From the NCBI GenBank assembly GCA_963812415.1, contig CAWEVH010000003.1:31953-95952 (forward strand): DNA of 64,000 bases, given 5' to 3'. Under the pieces are notes generated by a model. The model saw nothing but the letters and a program-made list of their open reading frames with translations. It ran no database searches and was not told the origin of the DNA. Positions 51,683 to 60,574 of the stretch are shown piece by piece. The stretch is from JACVRW01 sp963812415 (lineage in GTDB: Bacteria > Actinomycetota > Thermoleophilia > Solirubrobacterales > Thermoleophilaceae). Position 1 is the stretch's first letter; every line of letters begins with the position of its first letter. A program made the translations under genes and the position numbers.

Positions 51683-52694
51683 TTAGCCCACGGCGAGCCG
51701 CCCAGCGCTCGGGCTCGCCCGGGCCGTCCGCGTCGAATCGCTCGACCTCCCCCTGGAGCTCGAGGTGGCGCAGGTAGCAGAGCGCCTCGGCGAGCCCCCA
51801 GCCGATCATCATCGGCGCGGGCAGCTCGCGGCCGAGCACCTCCGGGACGATGTCGAAGGCCGGCCGCGGTCCGCCCTCGAGTGCCGTCCGCACGCGTCCG
51901 AGGCGCTCGTGGACCGCTCGCCGGTTCGCGTCGGCGAGTGCGCGAGCGCCGCGCACCGGGCGGCCGTGGCCGGCGAGCACGAGCTCGACCTCGAGCTCGT
52001 CGACCACGTCGAGGCTCGCGAGGAACTCGCCGGCGGGATCGGGCGTGTAGCCGAAGTCGTAGTAGAGCGAGACGCGCCCGAGCAGATGGTCTCCGGACAG
52101 CAGCAGCCGGCGCTCGGGCTGGTGAAGGCAGACGTGCGAGGGTGCGTGGCCGGGGGTCTCGTACACCTGCCAGGCGCCCAGGTCCGTCTCCACCTCCACG
52201 CCCGGCAGGAGCTCGACCGCGGGCAGGACCACGCCGGCGATCCCGTGCCGCTCGCCGCGGCGCGCCTCCGCGTACGCCGCCAGCGGGCGGTCCGGCACGC
52301 CCGACCGGCGCGCCAGCTCGACGCGCCGCTCGAAGGCGGCTGCCGGGTCGGTCGCCGACGCCGTCATGTGCCCATGGTTCGGGTGCATCCACAGCTCGCA
52401 CCCCGCCCGCTCCACGATCGGCGCCGCCTGGCCGTAGTGGTCCGAGTGGGCGTGCGTGCACACCAGCAGGCGCACCTGCTCGAGCGCAAGCCCGGCCTGG
52501 TCGAGAGCAAGCTCGAGCCCGCGCAGCGAGCCCGGCTCGTGCAGCCCGGTGTCGACCAGCACCACGCCGTCGCCTTCGGCGATGGCGTAGGCGTTGCCGT
52601 GCGGCACGCCGGGCCAGGGCAGCGGCAGCCGCAGGCGCCATAGCCCGGGGAGCACGCGATCGGCCCGGGCGAGCTCACGGCGGCGGCCGCTCAC
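51683..52694 (-). CDS. metallo-beta-lactamase-fold hydrolase, 3' end uncertain
   Basis: About 337 residues. The metal-binding motif LVCTHAHSDHYGQ near residue 80 (HxHxDH) and LLLSGDHLLGR near 195, with LVLAGHGRPVRG near 245, give the ligands of an MBL-fold hydrolase. NAYAIAEGDGVVLVDTGLHE near 35 is the usual N-terminal sheet. A C-terminal helical region (GWGLAEALCYLRHLELQGEV) is typical of the lactonase- or LACTB2-like branch. The GTG start overlaps the stop of the flavoprotein upstream (GTGA). The frame in use has no stop until 51147, antisense through metF; a one-base shift would end it at TAA 51685-51683. Confidence 0.8.
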
Positions 52695-54265
52695 CCGACG
52701 AGCACCCCGGGGTTGAGGATCTGAGCGGGATCGACGCTGGCCTTGACGGCGCGAAGCGAGTCGGCGAACAGGTCGGGCCGCTGACGGTCGTACCACGGGC
52801 GATGATCGCGGCCCACAGCGTGGTGGTGGGTGATCGTCCCGCCGCCGGCGAGGATCGCGTCCGAAACCGCGGTCTTGACCTCGTCCCACTGCGCCAGCTC
52901 GTCGCCGCGCCGCGCCGGCGCGAGCACCGTGAAGTAGGGCGCCGCACCGTCCGGGTATACGTGGGTCAGCCGCCAGGTGACCACCCCCTCCCCCAGCGCG
53001 TCCTCGGTGCGCTCGCGGACCTCGGCGACGAAGCCGTCGAGCCGCTCCCAGGTGATGGCGGTCTCGAACGTCTCGGCGAGGATCCCGCCCGCCACCATCG
53101 CGTCGCGCAGGTAGGGCATCTGCAGGAAGGCGCTCCGCCAGGCCTCGCTCGCTCCGGCGCGCTCGCCGACGCTCGGCGGCTCGGGCAGCTCGCCGCCGTG
53201 GTCGCGGCACAGCTCGACGGCCCGGTCCATCCAGGGCTCGAGCGGGTGGTCGGCCGACTCGAACCCGAGCACGAGCAGCGCCCGGCCGTCCTCGGCGGCG
53301 TTCGTGAGCGCCGCCTCGCGCGGGTCGAGCAGCCGGCAGTTCGACGGGTGGAGCTCGGACTGGGCCAGGGCGCGCACGGCAGCCGTCCCGTCATCGACCG
53401 ACCGGAAGCCGACGGCGGCCGACGCGCGGAAGCGGGGCCGCTCGCGCACGCGCACCCAGGCCTCGGTGATCACGCCGAGGATGCCCTCGGAGCCGATCAG
53501 CATCCGGTCCGGGCTCGGGCCGGCGCCCGAGCCGGGCAGGCGGCGGCTCTCCCAGGGCCCGCGCGGGGTCAGCGCCCGCACCGACTCCACGAGGTCGTCG
53601 ATGTGCGTGGCCAGCGTCGCGAAGTGACCGCCGGCGCGGGTGGCGATCCAGCCGCCCAGCGTCGAGTACTCGAAGGACTGCGGGTAGTGGCGCAGCGTGA
53701 GCCCGTGCTCGCGCAGCTGGGCCTCGAGCGCCGGCCCCGTGGCGCCCGCCTGGATGCGGGCCGCGCGCGAGATCGGGTCCACCTCGAGCACCCGGTCGAG
53801 CCCCCTGAGGTCGATCGTCACCGCGCCGGCGTACCCGTCCCCCACGGCGGCCTCCACGCCACCGACCACGCTGGTGCCGCCGCCGAACGGGATCGCCGCG
53901 GCGCCCGCCGACTCGCACCACTCGAGCAGCGCGGACAGCTCGTGCTCGTCGCGCGGGTGCGCCACCAGATCCGGCGGGTGGTCGAAGCGGCCACGGAAGG
54001 CGCGCACCACGTCGCGGTAGGACTTGCCGTAGGCGTGCGAGGCGCGCTGGTAGACGTCGGCGCGGCAGATCCCGGCCAGGGCCCGGGGCGGCTCGAGGCG
54101 CGGCGGCGGGAGCTCCACCTCTTCGAGGCGCACCGGCCTCTCGGCCTCGGCGGGCGGGAAGCCCAGGTGAGCCCGCGACTGGGCGACCGTCGCCGCAACC
54201 TGCTCGTGGCTCGGCTGCTGGTCCTCGAACCCCCAGCCCCAGAACTTCAAGCGCCGATCGCCCAT
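52691..54265 (-). CDS. FAD-linked oxidase, alkylglycerone-phosphate synthase-like
   Basis: 524 residues. MGDRRLKFWGWGFEDQQPSH is the typical AGPS-type start. The FAD-binding PCMH domain carries IPFGGGTSVVGGV near residue 135 and YPQSFEYSTLGGWIATRAGG near 195. RMLIGSEGILGVITEAW near 255 and the C-terminal THHHAVGRDHRPWYD near 487 (the AGPS HHH motif) follow. AGPS swaps the acyl chain of acyl-DHAP for a fatty alcohol, the committed step to ether lipids. The fit is good, but related oxidases use other substrates. First gene of an operon with the MBL-fold protein. TAGGGT 8 nt before the ATG. Confidence 0.82.
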   Translation of the reverse strand: MGDRRLKFWGWGFEDQQPSHEQVAATVAQSRAHLGFPPAEAERPVRLEEVELPPPRLEPPRALAGICRADVYQRASHAYGKSYRDVVRAFRGRFDHPPDLVAHPRDEHELSALLEWCESAGAAAIPFGGGTSVVGGVEAAVGDGYAGAVTIDLRGLDRVLEVDPISRAARIQAGATGPALEAQLREHGLTLRHYPQSFEYSTLGGWIATRAGGHFATLATHIDDLVESVRALTPRGPWESRRLPGSGAGPSPDRMLIGSEGILGVITEAWVRVRERPRFRASAAVGFRSVDDGTAAVRALAQSELHPSNCRLLDPREAALTNAAEDGRALLVLGFESADHPLEPWMDRAVELCRDHGGELPEPPSVGERAGASEAWRSAFLQMPYLRDAMVAGGILAETFETAITWERLDGFVAEVRERTEDALGEGVVTWRLTHVYPDGAAPYFTVLAPARRGDELAQWDEVKTAVSDAILAGGGTITHHHAVGRDHRPWYDRQRPDLFADSLRAVKASVDPAQILNPGVLVG

Positions 54266-54273
54266 CGTGAATG

Positions 54274-54309
54274 ACCCTATGCACAACGACCCGGAGCGGG
54301 GGCTACAGT
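54274..54309. promoter_or_regulatory. divergent leaderless promoters: AGPS-like (-) and 2-oxoglutarate dehydrogenase (+)
   Basis: Minus: TAGGGT at 54279-54274, 8 nt before the ATG at 54265. Plus: TACAGT at 54304-54309, 11 nt before the ATG at 54321. Confidence 0.45.
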
Positions 54310-54320
54310 TGAGACTCGCG

Positions 54321-57300
54321 ATGGCCACGCCGGCAACGACCGTGCAAATCACCATGCCCCAGATGGGCGAGTCCGTTACCGAGGGCACGATCCTGGAGTG
54401 GCTGAAGCAGGTGGGGGACCGCGTCGAGGCCGACGAGCCGCTGGTCGAGGTCTCCACCGACAAGGTCGACGCCGAGGTGCCGGCGCCGGCCGCCGGCACG
54501 CTCGTGAAGATCTTGGCCGAGCCCGACTCGACCGTGGAGGTGGGCGCCGTGCTCGGCGAGATCGAGCTGGGCGAGGGCGGCGCCGCACCGGCGGACGCAC
54601 CGGAGCCGGAGCCGGAGGCCGAGCAGGACGCCGAGCCGCCGGCCGCCGAGGGCGAGCCCGTCGACGTGACCTTCCCCGAGATGGGCGACTCGGTGGCCGA
54701 GGGGACCATCCTCGAGTGGCGGGTGAAGCCCGGCGACAGCGTGGCCGTGGACGACCCGCTGGTGGAGGTTTCGACCGACAAGGTGGACGCCGAGGTGCCC
54801 GCCCCCGTCGCGGGCACGGTGACCGAGCTATTGGTCGAGGCCGACGAGACGGTGGCCGTGGGCACCGTGCTCTGCCGGATCGCGGCCGGCGCGAGCGCGA
54901 GCGACGGCGCCACGGACGGACCCGCCCAGCCCGCCGCCAAGCCCGCCGAGGGTGACGGCGACGGGGCGCGCGCCGCGGCACCCAGCGGCGCCACCGGCAA
55001 CGGCGACAACGCCACGCCCGTGGCCGCCCGCATCGCGAGCGCGCACGGGATCGCCATCGACTCGATCGCCGGCTCCGGCCCCCGTGGCCGGGTGACGAAG
55101 GAGGACGTGCTGGCGGCCGTCGAGGGCAACGGCGGTGGCGCCAAGCCGCCGAGCGCGGCGCCGGCACCCGCGGGCGCCGAGACCAGCCCGATCCGCGGCC
55201 CGGCGGCGACTCTCGTGAAGTTCATGAACGAGAGCCGCTCGATCCCCACCGCCACGAGCTTCCGCACCCTGCCGGTGGACGTGCTCGACGCGCGCCGCAA
55301 GGAGCTGAAGGCGGGCGGCCGCAAGCTCTCGTTCACGCACCTGATCGCCTGGGCGATCGTGCGGGCGGCCGGCGACATGCCCGTGATGGGCAACTCCTAC
55401 GCCGAGCAGGACGGGAAGCCCCAGCGCGTCGCGCCGGGCAGCGTGAGCCTCGGCCTGGCGGTCGACGTCGAGCGCAAGGACGGCTCCCGGACGCTCGTCG
55501 TGCCGGTGCTCGCGGGCGCGAGCGAGATGAGCTTCGCCGACTTCGCGGCGCGCTACGACGAGCTCGTGGCGGGCGCTCGGGACAACACCCTGGCCCCGGA
55601 CGCCTACCAGGGGGCGAACATCACGCTGACGAACCCCGGCGGGATCGGCACCGTCGCGAGCGTCCCGCGCCTGATGCCCGGCCAGGGCACGATCGTGGCC
55701 ACGGGCGCGATTGGCTATCCGCCCGGGCTCACGGGGGCGAACCCCGACGCGCTGCGCGAGCTCGGCGTCCAGAAGGTCATGACGATGACGAGCACCTACG
55801 ACCACCGGGTGATCCAGGGCGCGGAGTCGGGGGCCTTCCTGCGCCGGATCGACCAGCTGCTCCAGGGTGAGGACGGCTTCTACGAGGGTGTGTTCGACGC
55901 TCTCGGAATCGCGGCCGTGACCGAGGGAGCGGCCGGCCCCGCCGCCGTCACGGCGGCCGAGCCCGTGCCGGCCGCCGCCACCCCCGCCGCCGGGCCGGTG
56001 GCCGACGCCGCTCTGCTCCAGGCCGTGCAGGCCGCCACCTCCCTCGTCAAGGCACATCGGATGCACGGCCACCTGGCCGCGCACCTCGATCCGCTGGGCT
56101 CGAGCCCCGTGGGCGACCCCGCGCTCGAGCCCGCCACGGTCAACCTCACGGACGATCTGATGAGGCGCATCCCCGCCTCGGTACTGCGCGTGGCCGTGGG
56201 CGGCGACACCTTCTGCGAGGCCCTCCCCGCCCTGCGCGAGACCTACACCGGCACGATCGCCTACGAGATCGAGCACATCTCCGACCACGAGCAGCGCGTG
56301 TGGCTGCGTCAGGCGATCGAGTGCGGCGAGTACCGCGAGCCGCTCGGGGACGACGAGCGCAAGGGCCTCCTCCAGCGGCTGTCCGAGGTGGAGGCGCTCG
56401 AGACCTACCTCCACAAGGCGTTCCTCGGCAAGAAGCAGTTCTCGATCGAGGGCCTCGACGCGCTGGTGCCGATGCTGGACGAGGTGATCGAGCTTTCGGC
56501 CGGAGCAGGAGCCCGGGAGGTCGTGCTCGGCATGGCGCACCGCGGCCGGCTCAACGTGCTCGCGCACACGGTCGGCCGGCCCTACGAGACGGTGCTCGCC
56601 GAGTTCGAGGGCGAGCAGACGCTCTCGGTCGATACGGCCGCGCCCGAGGGCGGCACCGGCGACGTGAAGTACCACTACGGCGCCAGCGGCACCCGCACGA
56701 CGCAGTCGGGCCGCAGCGTGACCGTCACGCTCTCGCCGAACCCGAGCCACCTCGAGTTCGTCAACCCGGTGATCGAGGGGCGCGCGCGGGCAGACCAGAC
56801 GACCCGCAAGGCGCGCGAGCTCGTTCACGACCCGTCCGCCGTGATGCCGGTGCTGATCCACGGCGACGCCGCCTTCCCGGGTCAGGGCATCGTGTCCGAG
56901 ACGCTCAACCTGCAGGCGCTTGCCGGCTACTCGACCGGCGGCACGATCCACGTGATCGCGAACAACCAGCTCGGCTTCACGACCGACCCCGAGGAGAGCC
57001 GCTCGACGCGCTACGCCTCGGACCCGGCCAAGGGCTTCGACATGCCGATCATCCACGTCAACGCCGACGACGTGGAGGCGTGCGTCTCCGCGATGCGGCT
57101 GGCGCACGCGTTCCGCGAGACCTTCGGCCGCGACGCGCTGATCGACCTGATCGGCTATCGCCGCTTTGGCCACAACGAGACGGACGAGCCCGCCTACACG
57201 CAGCCGCTGATGTACGAGACGATCAAGAAGCATCCGCCGGTGCGCAAGCTCTACGCCGAGTTGCTCGAGGCCGAGGGCGTGGTGAGCGCCGAGGACGCCT

Positions 57301-58643
57301 CCTCGCTCGCCGACGCCGCCTACGCAAAGGTGGGCGCGGCGCACGAGGAGCTCAAGCAGTCGATGGGCGGGCCGCCTGACACCGGCCAGCACGAGCTCGA
57401 CCGCACGATGAGCCGGGAGCCGCGCACGACGGTGGCCGAGGACACGCTGCGTTCGCTCGGCGAGCAGCTCGTGCGCGTACCCGAGGGGTTCAACGTCCAT
57501 CGCAAGCTGAAGCCCTTCCTCGAGCGGCGCCGGGCACCCTTCGAGGCGGATGGCGGCCCGATCGACTGGGCGCACGCCGAGGCGCTCGCGTTCGCGTCGC
57601 TGCTGGCACTCGGGGTGCCGGTGCGCCTCACGGGCCAGGACTCGGAGCGCGGCACCTTCAGCCAGCGTCACGCGGTTCTGCACGACTCGGAGACCGGGCG
57701 GCGTTGGTGTCCGCTCCAGGACCTGCGCGACGCGAACGCCCCCTTCGAGCTTCACAACAGCCCGCTCTCGGAGCAGGGCTGCCTCGGCTTCGAGTACGGC
57801 TACAGCGTGCAGGCGCCCGACGCGCTCGTGGTCTGGGAGGCGCAGTTCGGCGACTTCGTGAACTCGGCGCAGGTGATCGTCGACCAGTTCCTCGTGTCGG
57901 GCCTCGCAAAGTGGGGCCAGACCTCGCGGCTCACGCTGCTGCTGCCCCACGGCTACGAGGGCTCCGGGCCCGAGCACTCGAGCGGGCGCGTCGAGCGCTT
58001 CCTGCAGTCGGCCGCCGAGGGCAACATCCGGGTGGCCAACTGCACCACCCCGGCGCAGTACTTCCACCTCCTGCGCCGCCAGGCGCTCGTGTCGAAGCCG
58101 CGCCCGCTGATCGTGATGACGCCGAAGAGCCTGCTGCGGCTGCCGGCCGCGACCTCCTCGCTCCCCGAGCTGGCGGAGGGCGGCTTCCAGCGCGTGATCG
58201 ACGATCCGCGCTTCGCCGACGCCGATCGCAGCGCGGTGACCAAGCTCGTGCTCTGCTCGGGCAAGGTCTACTACGACATCGCGAGCAACGAGGAGCTCGA
58301 GTCACAGAGCCACATCGCCGTCGCCCGGGTGGAGCTGCTCTACCCGTTCCCCGAGCAGGAGCTCGGCGTGCTGATGGAGAGCTACCCGAACCTCGAGCGC
58401 GTGGCCTGGGTGCAGGAGGAGCCGCGCAACATGGGCCCGCGCGCGTTCATGCGCCGGCGCATGGCCGGGATCCTGCCCGAGCGCATGTCCTACGACTACA
58501 TTGGCCGCCAGCTGCGCGCCGCGCCGGGCGAGGGGTACTCGGCCGCGCACAAGCGCGAGCAGTCACGCATCGTGCGCGTGGCGCTCGACCTGGAGGACGA
58601 CCGGCTCGAGCCGGACTCCTCGGCGCAGCGCCCGAAGATGTAG
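54321..58643 (+). CDS. one-chain 2-oxoglutarate dehydrogenase E2-E1 with two lipoyl domains
   Basis: 1440 residues. Order: lipoyl domain 1 (about 8-84, STDKVDAEV with Lys48), lipoyl domain 2 (about 113-190, Lys154), a peripheral-subunit-binding domain (about 230-270, VAARIASAHGIAIDSIAGSG), the E2 acyltransferase (about 290-520, with STYDHRVIQGAESG near 495), and the thiamine-diphosphate E1 (about 563-1440) with GMAHRGRLNVLAHTVGRP, GDAAFPGQGIVSETLNLQAL, HVIANNQLGFTT and RLTGQDSERGTFSQRHAVLH. It makes succinyl-CoA from 2-oxoglutarate in the TCA cycle. Mycobacterial Kgd and corynebacterial OdhA have the E2-E1 fusion but no lipoyl domain; this one carries its own. E3 is not in the window. ATG at 54321 chosen as the start of the first lipoyl domain. 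Confidence 0.93.
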   Translation: MATPATTVQITMPQMGESVTEGTILEWLKQVGDRVEADEPLVEVSTDKVDAEVPAPAAGTLVKILAEPDSTVEVGAVLGEIELGEGGAAPADAPEPEPEAEQDAEPPAAEGEPVDVTFPEMGDSVAEGTILEWRVKPGDSVAVDDPLVEVSTDKVDAEVPAPVAGTVTELLVEADETVAVGTVLCRIAAGASASDGATDGPAQPAAKPAEGDGDGARAAAPSGATGNGDNATPVAARIASAHGIAIDSIAGSGPRGRVTKEDVLAAVEGNGGGAKPPSAAPAPAGAETSPIRGPAATLVKFMNESRSIPTATSFRTLPVDVLDARRKELKAGGRKLSFTHLIAWAIVRAAGDMPVMGNSYAEQDGKPQRVAPGSVSLGLAVDVERKDGSRTLVVPVLAGASEMSFADFAARYDELVAGARDNTLAPDAYQGANITLTNPGGIGTVASVPRLMPGQGTIVATGAIGYPPGLTGANPDALRELGVQKVMTMTSTYDHRVIQGAESGAFLRRIDQLLQGEDGFYEGVFDALGIAAVTEGAAGPAAVTAAEPVPAAATPAAGPVADAALLQAVQAATSLVKAHRMHGHLAAHLDPLGSSPVGDPALEPATVNLTDDLMRRIPASVLRVAVGGDTFCEALPALRETYTGTIAYEIEHISDHEQRVWLRQAIECGEYREPLGDDERKGLLQRLSEVEALETYLHKAFLGKKQFSIEGLDALVPMLDEVIELSAGAGAREVVLGMAHRGRLNVLAHTVGRPYETVLAEFEGEQTLSVDTAAPEGGTGDVKYHYGASGTRTTQSGRSVTVTLSPNPSHLEFVNPVIEGRARADQTTRKARELVHDPSAVMPVLIHGDAAFPGQGIVSETLNLQALAGYSTGGTIHVIANNQLGFTTDPEESRSTRYASDPAKGFDMPIIHVNADDVEACVSAMRLAHAFRETFGRDALIDLIGYRRFGHNETDEPAYTQPLMYETIKKHPPVRKLYAELLEAEGVVSAEDASSLADAAYAKVGAAHEELKQSMGGPPDTGQHELDRTMSREPRTTVAEDTLRSLGEQLVRVPEGFNVHRKLKPFLERRRAPFEADGGPIDWAHAEALAFASLLALGVPVRLTGQDSERGTFSQRHAVLHDSETGRRWCPLQDLRDANAPFELHNSPLSEQGCLGFEYGYSVQAPDALVVWEAQFGDFVNSAQVIVDQFLVSGLAKWGQTSRLTLLLPHGYEGSGPEHSSGRVERFLQSAAEGNIRVANCTTPAQYFHLLRRQALVSKPRPLIVMTPKSLLRLPAATSSLPELAEGGFQRVIDDPRFADADRSAVTKLVLCSGKVYYDIASNEELESQSHIAVARVELLYPFPEQELGVLMESYPNLERVAWVQEEPRNMGPRAFMRRRMAGILPERMSYDYIGRQLRAAPGEGYSAAHKREQSRIVRVALDLEDDRLEPDSSAQRPKM

Positions 58644-58680
58644 CCGGCCCGGCCTGACCCCCGCGAGCCTTCGATCTCAC

Positions 58681-59478
58681 TCAGCGCTTGACGCGCTGGG
58701 CGTCCGAGATCTCCGCGGCGACCTGATGCGAGCCGAGCTTGCGCTGGAGCTTGGCGATCGCGCGCGGCGCGACGCCCGCGGCCAGCGCGCCGGCCCGCAG
58801 GGGAAGCGGCGCAACGTCGATCTCCGGCTTGCCGGTCTCGATGCCGCGCAGCACCGCGGCCGCGACCTGCTCCGGGCTGCGGGTGCCGACCCCGCGGCGC
58901 AGCTTGACCCCGGTCTCGGCGAACATGCCCTCGCCGGACACGAACGACGGGAACACGACGGTCACCCCGACGCCGCGGTGGCGAACGTCCTCGCGCAGGC
59001 CGGCGGCGAAGCCGCGCAGGCCGAACTTGGTGGCCGAGTAGATCGACGAGCCGGCCGAGGCGACCTTTCCGGACAGGGAGCTGACGAACACGACGTGGCC
59101 GCTCCCGCGCGCGACCATCGCCGGCATCAGGGCACGGGTGAGCTGGATCGGGGCGCGCAGGTTCACGTCGAGCGCGCGGTCGATCTCCTCGGGCGAGAAG
59201 TCGTCGATCGGCCCGCTCGCCGGCAGCCCGGCGTTCGCCACGAGCACGTCGACCTCGCCCGCGCGTTCGGCCAGTGCGCGAACGTCGGCCGGGTCCGACA
59301 GGTCCGCGAGCAACAGCTCAGGTCGGCCGCCCAGCTCGTCGCGCAACCGCTCGAGCGCCTCCTCGCGCCGGCCGCTCGCCAGGACGCGCGCCCCGCGACC
59401 GTCCAGGGCACGCGCGATCGCCTTGCCGATACCGCCGCTGGCGCCGGTGAGGAGGACCGTTGCTCCGCGGATCTGCAC
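58681..59478 (-). CDS. short-chain dehydrogenase/reductase
   Basis: 265 residues, classical SDR. Cofactor motif VLLTGASGGIGKAIARAL near residues 8-25 (TGxxxGxG). ADLSDPADVRALAERAG, then VLVANAGLPASG (NAG) near 80. Catalytic SSLSGKVASAGSSIYSATKF with Ser, Tyr and Lys (YSATK) near 133-152. VVFPSFVSGEGMF (PG-equivalent) follows. Arg in the SGRREE segment after strand 2 suggests NADP(H). The C-terminal part is extended and basic. Substrate unknown. GTG start, leaderless, divergent from the carbonic anhydrase-like gene. Confidence 0.88.
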   Translation of the reverse strand: MQIRGATVLLTGASGGIGKAIARALDGRGARVLASGRREEALERLRDELGGRPELLLADLSDPADVRALAERAGEVDVLVANAGLPASGPIDDFSPEEIDRALDVNLRAPIQLTRALMPAMVARGSGHVVFVSSLSGKVASAGSSIYSATKFGLRGFAAGLREDVRHRGVGVTVVFPSFVSGEGMFAETGVKLRRGVGTRSPEQVAAAVLRGIETGKPEIDVAPLPLRAGALAAGVAPRAIAKLQRKLGSHQVAAEISDAQRVKR

Positions 59479-59485
59479 GGCGCGG

Positions 59486-59502
59486 AACCTACCTCCTACC
59501 AT
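59486..59502. promoter_or_regulatory. divergent leaderless promoters: SDR (-) and gamma carbonic anhydrase (+)
   Basis: Minus: TAGGTT at 59491-59486, 7 nt before the GTG at 59478. Plus: TACCAT at 59497-59502, 8 nt before the GTG at 59511. The hexamers are only 5 nt apart, in a 32-nt intergenic region. Confidence 0.5.
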
Positions 59503-59510
59503 CGCTCCCC

Positions 59511-60104
59511 GTGCTGATCGAACACGAGGGCAGGCGGCCGACGGTCGCGGACTCGGCCTACGTGGCCCCGACCGCGGTGCTGTGCGGCGACGTGCGAGTA
59601 GGCGAGGACGCCCGCATCCTCTTCGGCGCGGTGCTGAGCGCCGAGGGAGGCCCGGTGGAGGTCGGAGCGCGCTGCATCGTGATGGAGAACGCGGTGCTGC
59701 GCGGCCGTGAGGGCCACCCGCTCGTGCTGGGTGACAGCGTGCTCGTGGGGCCGCACGCGCATCTGAACGGCGCCACGGTCGAGGACGAGGTGTTCCTGGC
59801 CACCGGGGTATCAGCGTTCCCGGGCGTGCGCATTGGCCGCGGCTGCGAGGTGCGGGTCGGAGCCGTGGTCCACGTGAACAGCACCCTCCCCGAGGGCACC
59901 ACCGTCCCGATCGGCTGGATCGCCGTCGGCGACCCCGCGGAGCTGTTCCCTCCGAGCGCACACGACGAGCTCTGGGCGATCCAGGAACAGCTGGACTTCC
60001 CGGGCACGGTCTTCGGCCTGCCCCGCGAGCAGGCGACGATGGACGCCGTGGCTCGCCGCTACGCGGAGCGCTTCGGCCGCCACCGCCACGACCGCGTGCT
60101 GTAG
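59511..60104 (+). CDS. gamma-class carbonic anhydrase-like hexapeptide-repeat protein
   Basis: 197 residues. Left-handed beta-helix repeats are visible through residues 12-130 (AYVAPTAVLCGDVRVGEDAR, VEVGARCIVMENAVLRG, DSVLVGPHAHLNGATVED). Histidines in GREGHPLVLG and GPHAHLNG are placed like the zinc ligands of gamma carbonic anhydrases; the catalytic glutamates of the Cam loop are not evident. The role is reversible CO2 hydration or a related function, or a structural hexapeptide protein. The C-terminal helix (ELWAIQEQLDFPG) is typical. GTG start, leaderless. Confidence 0.78.
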   Translation: MLIEHEGRRPTVADSAYVAPTAVLCGDVRVGEDARILFGAVLSAEGGPVEVGARCIVMENAVLRGREGHPLVLGDSVLVGPHAHLNGATVEDEVFLATGVSAFPGVRIGRGCEVRVGAVVHVNSTLPEGTTVPIGWIAVGDPAELFPPSAHDELWAIQEQLDFPGTVFGLPREQATMDAVARRYAERFGRHRHDRVL

Positions 60105-60131
60105 GCCTGAGCAGCGCCGGTCCCTGCGAAC

Positions 60132-60266
60132 ATGAGCGGCGTGACCGTCATAGCGCACGCCGGCCACACCCTGGTCACGATCGCCTACTTCCTGCCCGTG
60201 ATCGCCTTCCTCGGCTGGCTCGTCGTGACGCAGATCCGCGAGCGCCGAAGCCGCAGCCGGGGCTGA
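60132..60266 (+). CDS. very small membrane protein
   Basis: 44 residues with one transmembrane helix (LVTIAYFLPVIAFLGWLVVT, about residues 14-33) and a basic C-terminal tail (QIRERRSRSRG), so it likely has its C-terminus in the cytoplasm. ATG at 60132. No Shine-Dalgarno sequence or clear -10, so the call rests on its hydrophobic pattern and intact frame. Confidence 0.4.
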   Translation: MSGVTVIAHAGHTLVTIAYFLPVIAFLGWLVVTQIRERRSRSRG

Positions 60267-60307
60267 TCACCGCCCCTTCCTGCCCGCTATGCTCGACCCT
60301 CGCCCGA

Positions 60308-60381
<74 letters not shown>

Positions 60382-60383
60382 CT

Positions 60384-60574
60384 AGGCAGTTCGCCGCAAT
60401 GCGGCGCATTTGCAGGAAGAAAGCTCTCTGCCCCTTCGACGCACCGCCGCACTAAGCCGCACCTTCAGGTAGGGCGCCGCAACAAAAACGTGGCGAAAAA
60501 GTGGCCGAGGCAACGCAGTCAAGGCTCTAACCGCCGGCGAGCTCGGCTACGAGGCGGGCCAGACAGCATGCCAA
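60384..60574. other. intergenic stretch after tRNA-Asp, no clear gene
   Basis: Holds a 6-bp hairpin just after the tRNA (CGCCGC-AAT-GCGGCG, 60392-60406) with only a weak T-tract, possibly a terminator or RNA-processing signal. Beyond it the sequence is less GC-rich than the left part of the window, with A-runs near 60483-60500. No integrase or repeat of the tRNA 3' end is seen. Confidence 0.4.

Noticed and set aside
54828..58067. 1079-codon antisense frame over the E2-E1 fusion
   Set aside because: Shadow of a long high-GC gene; no recognisable domain.
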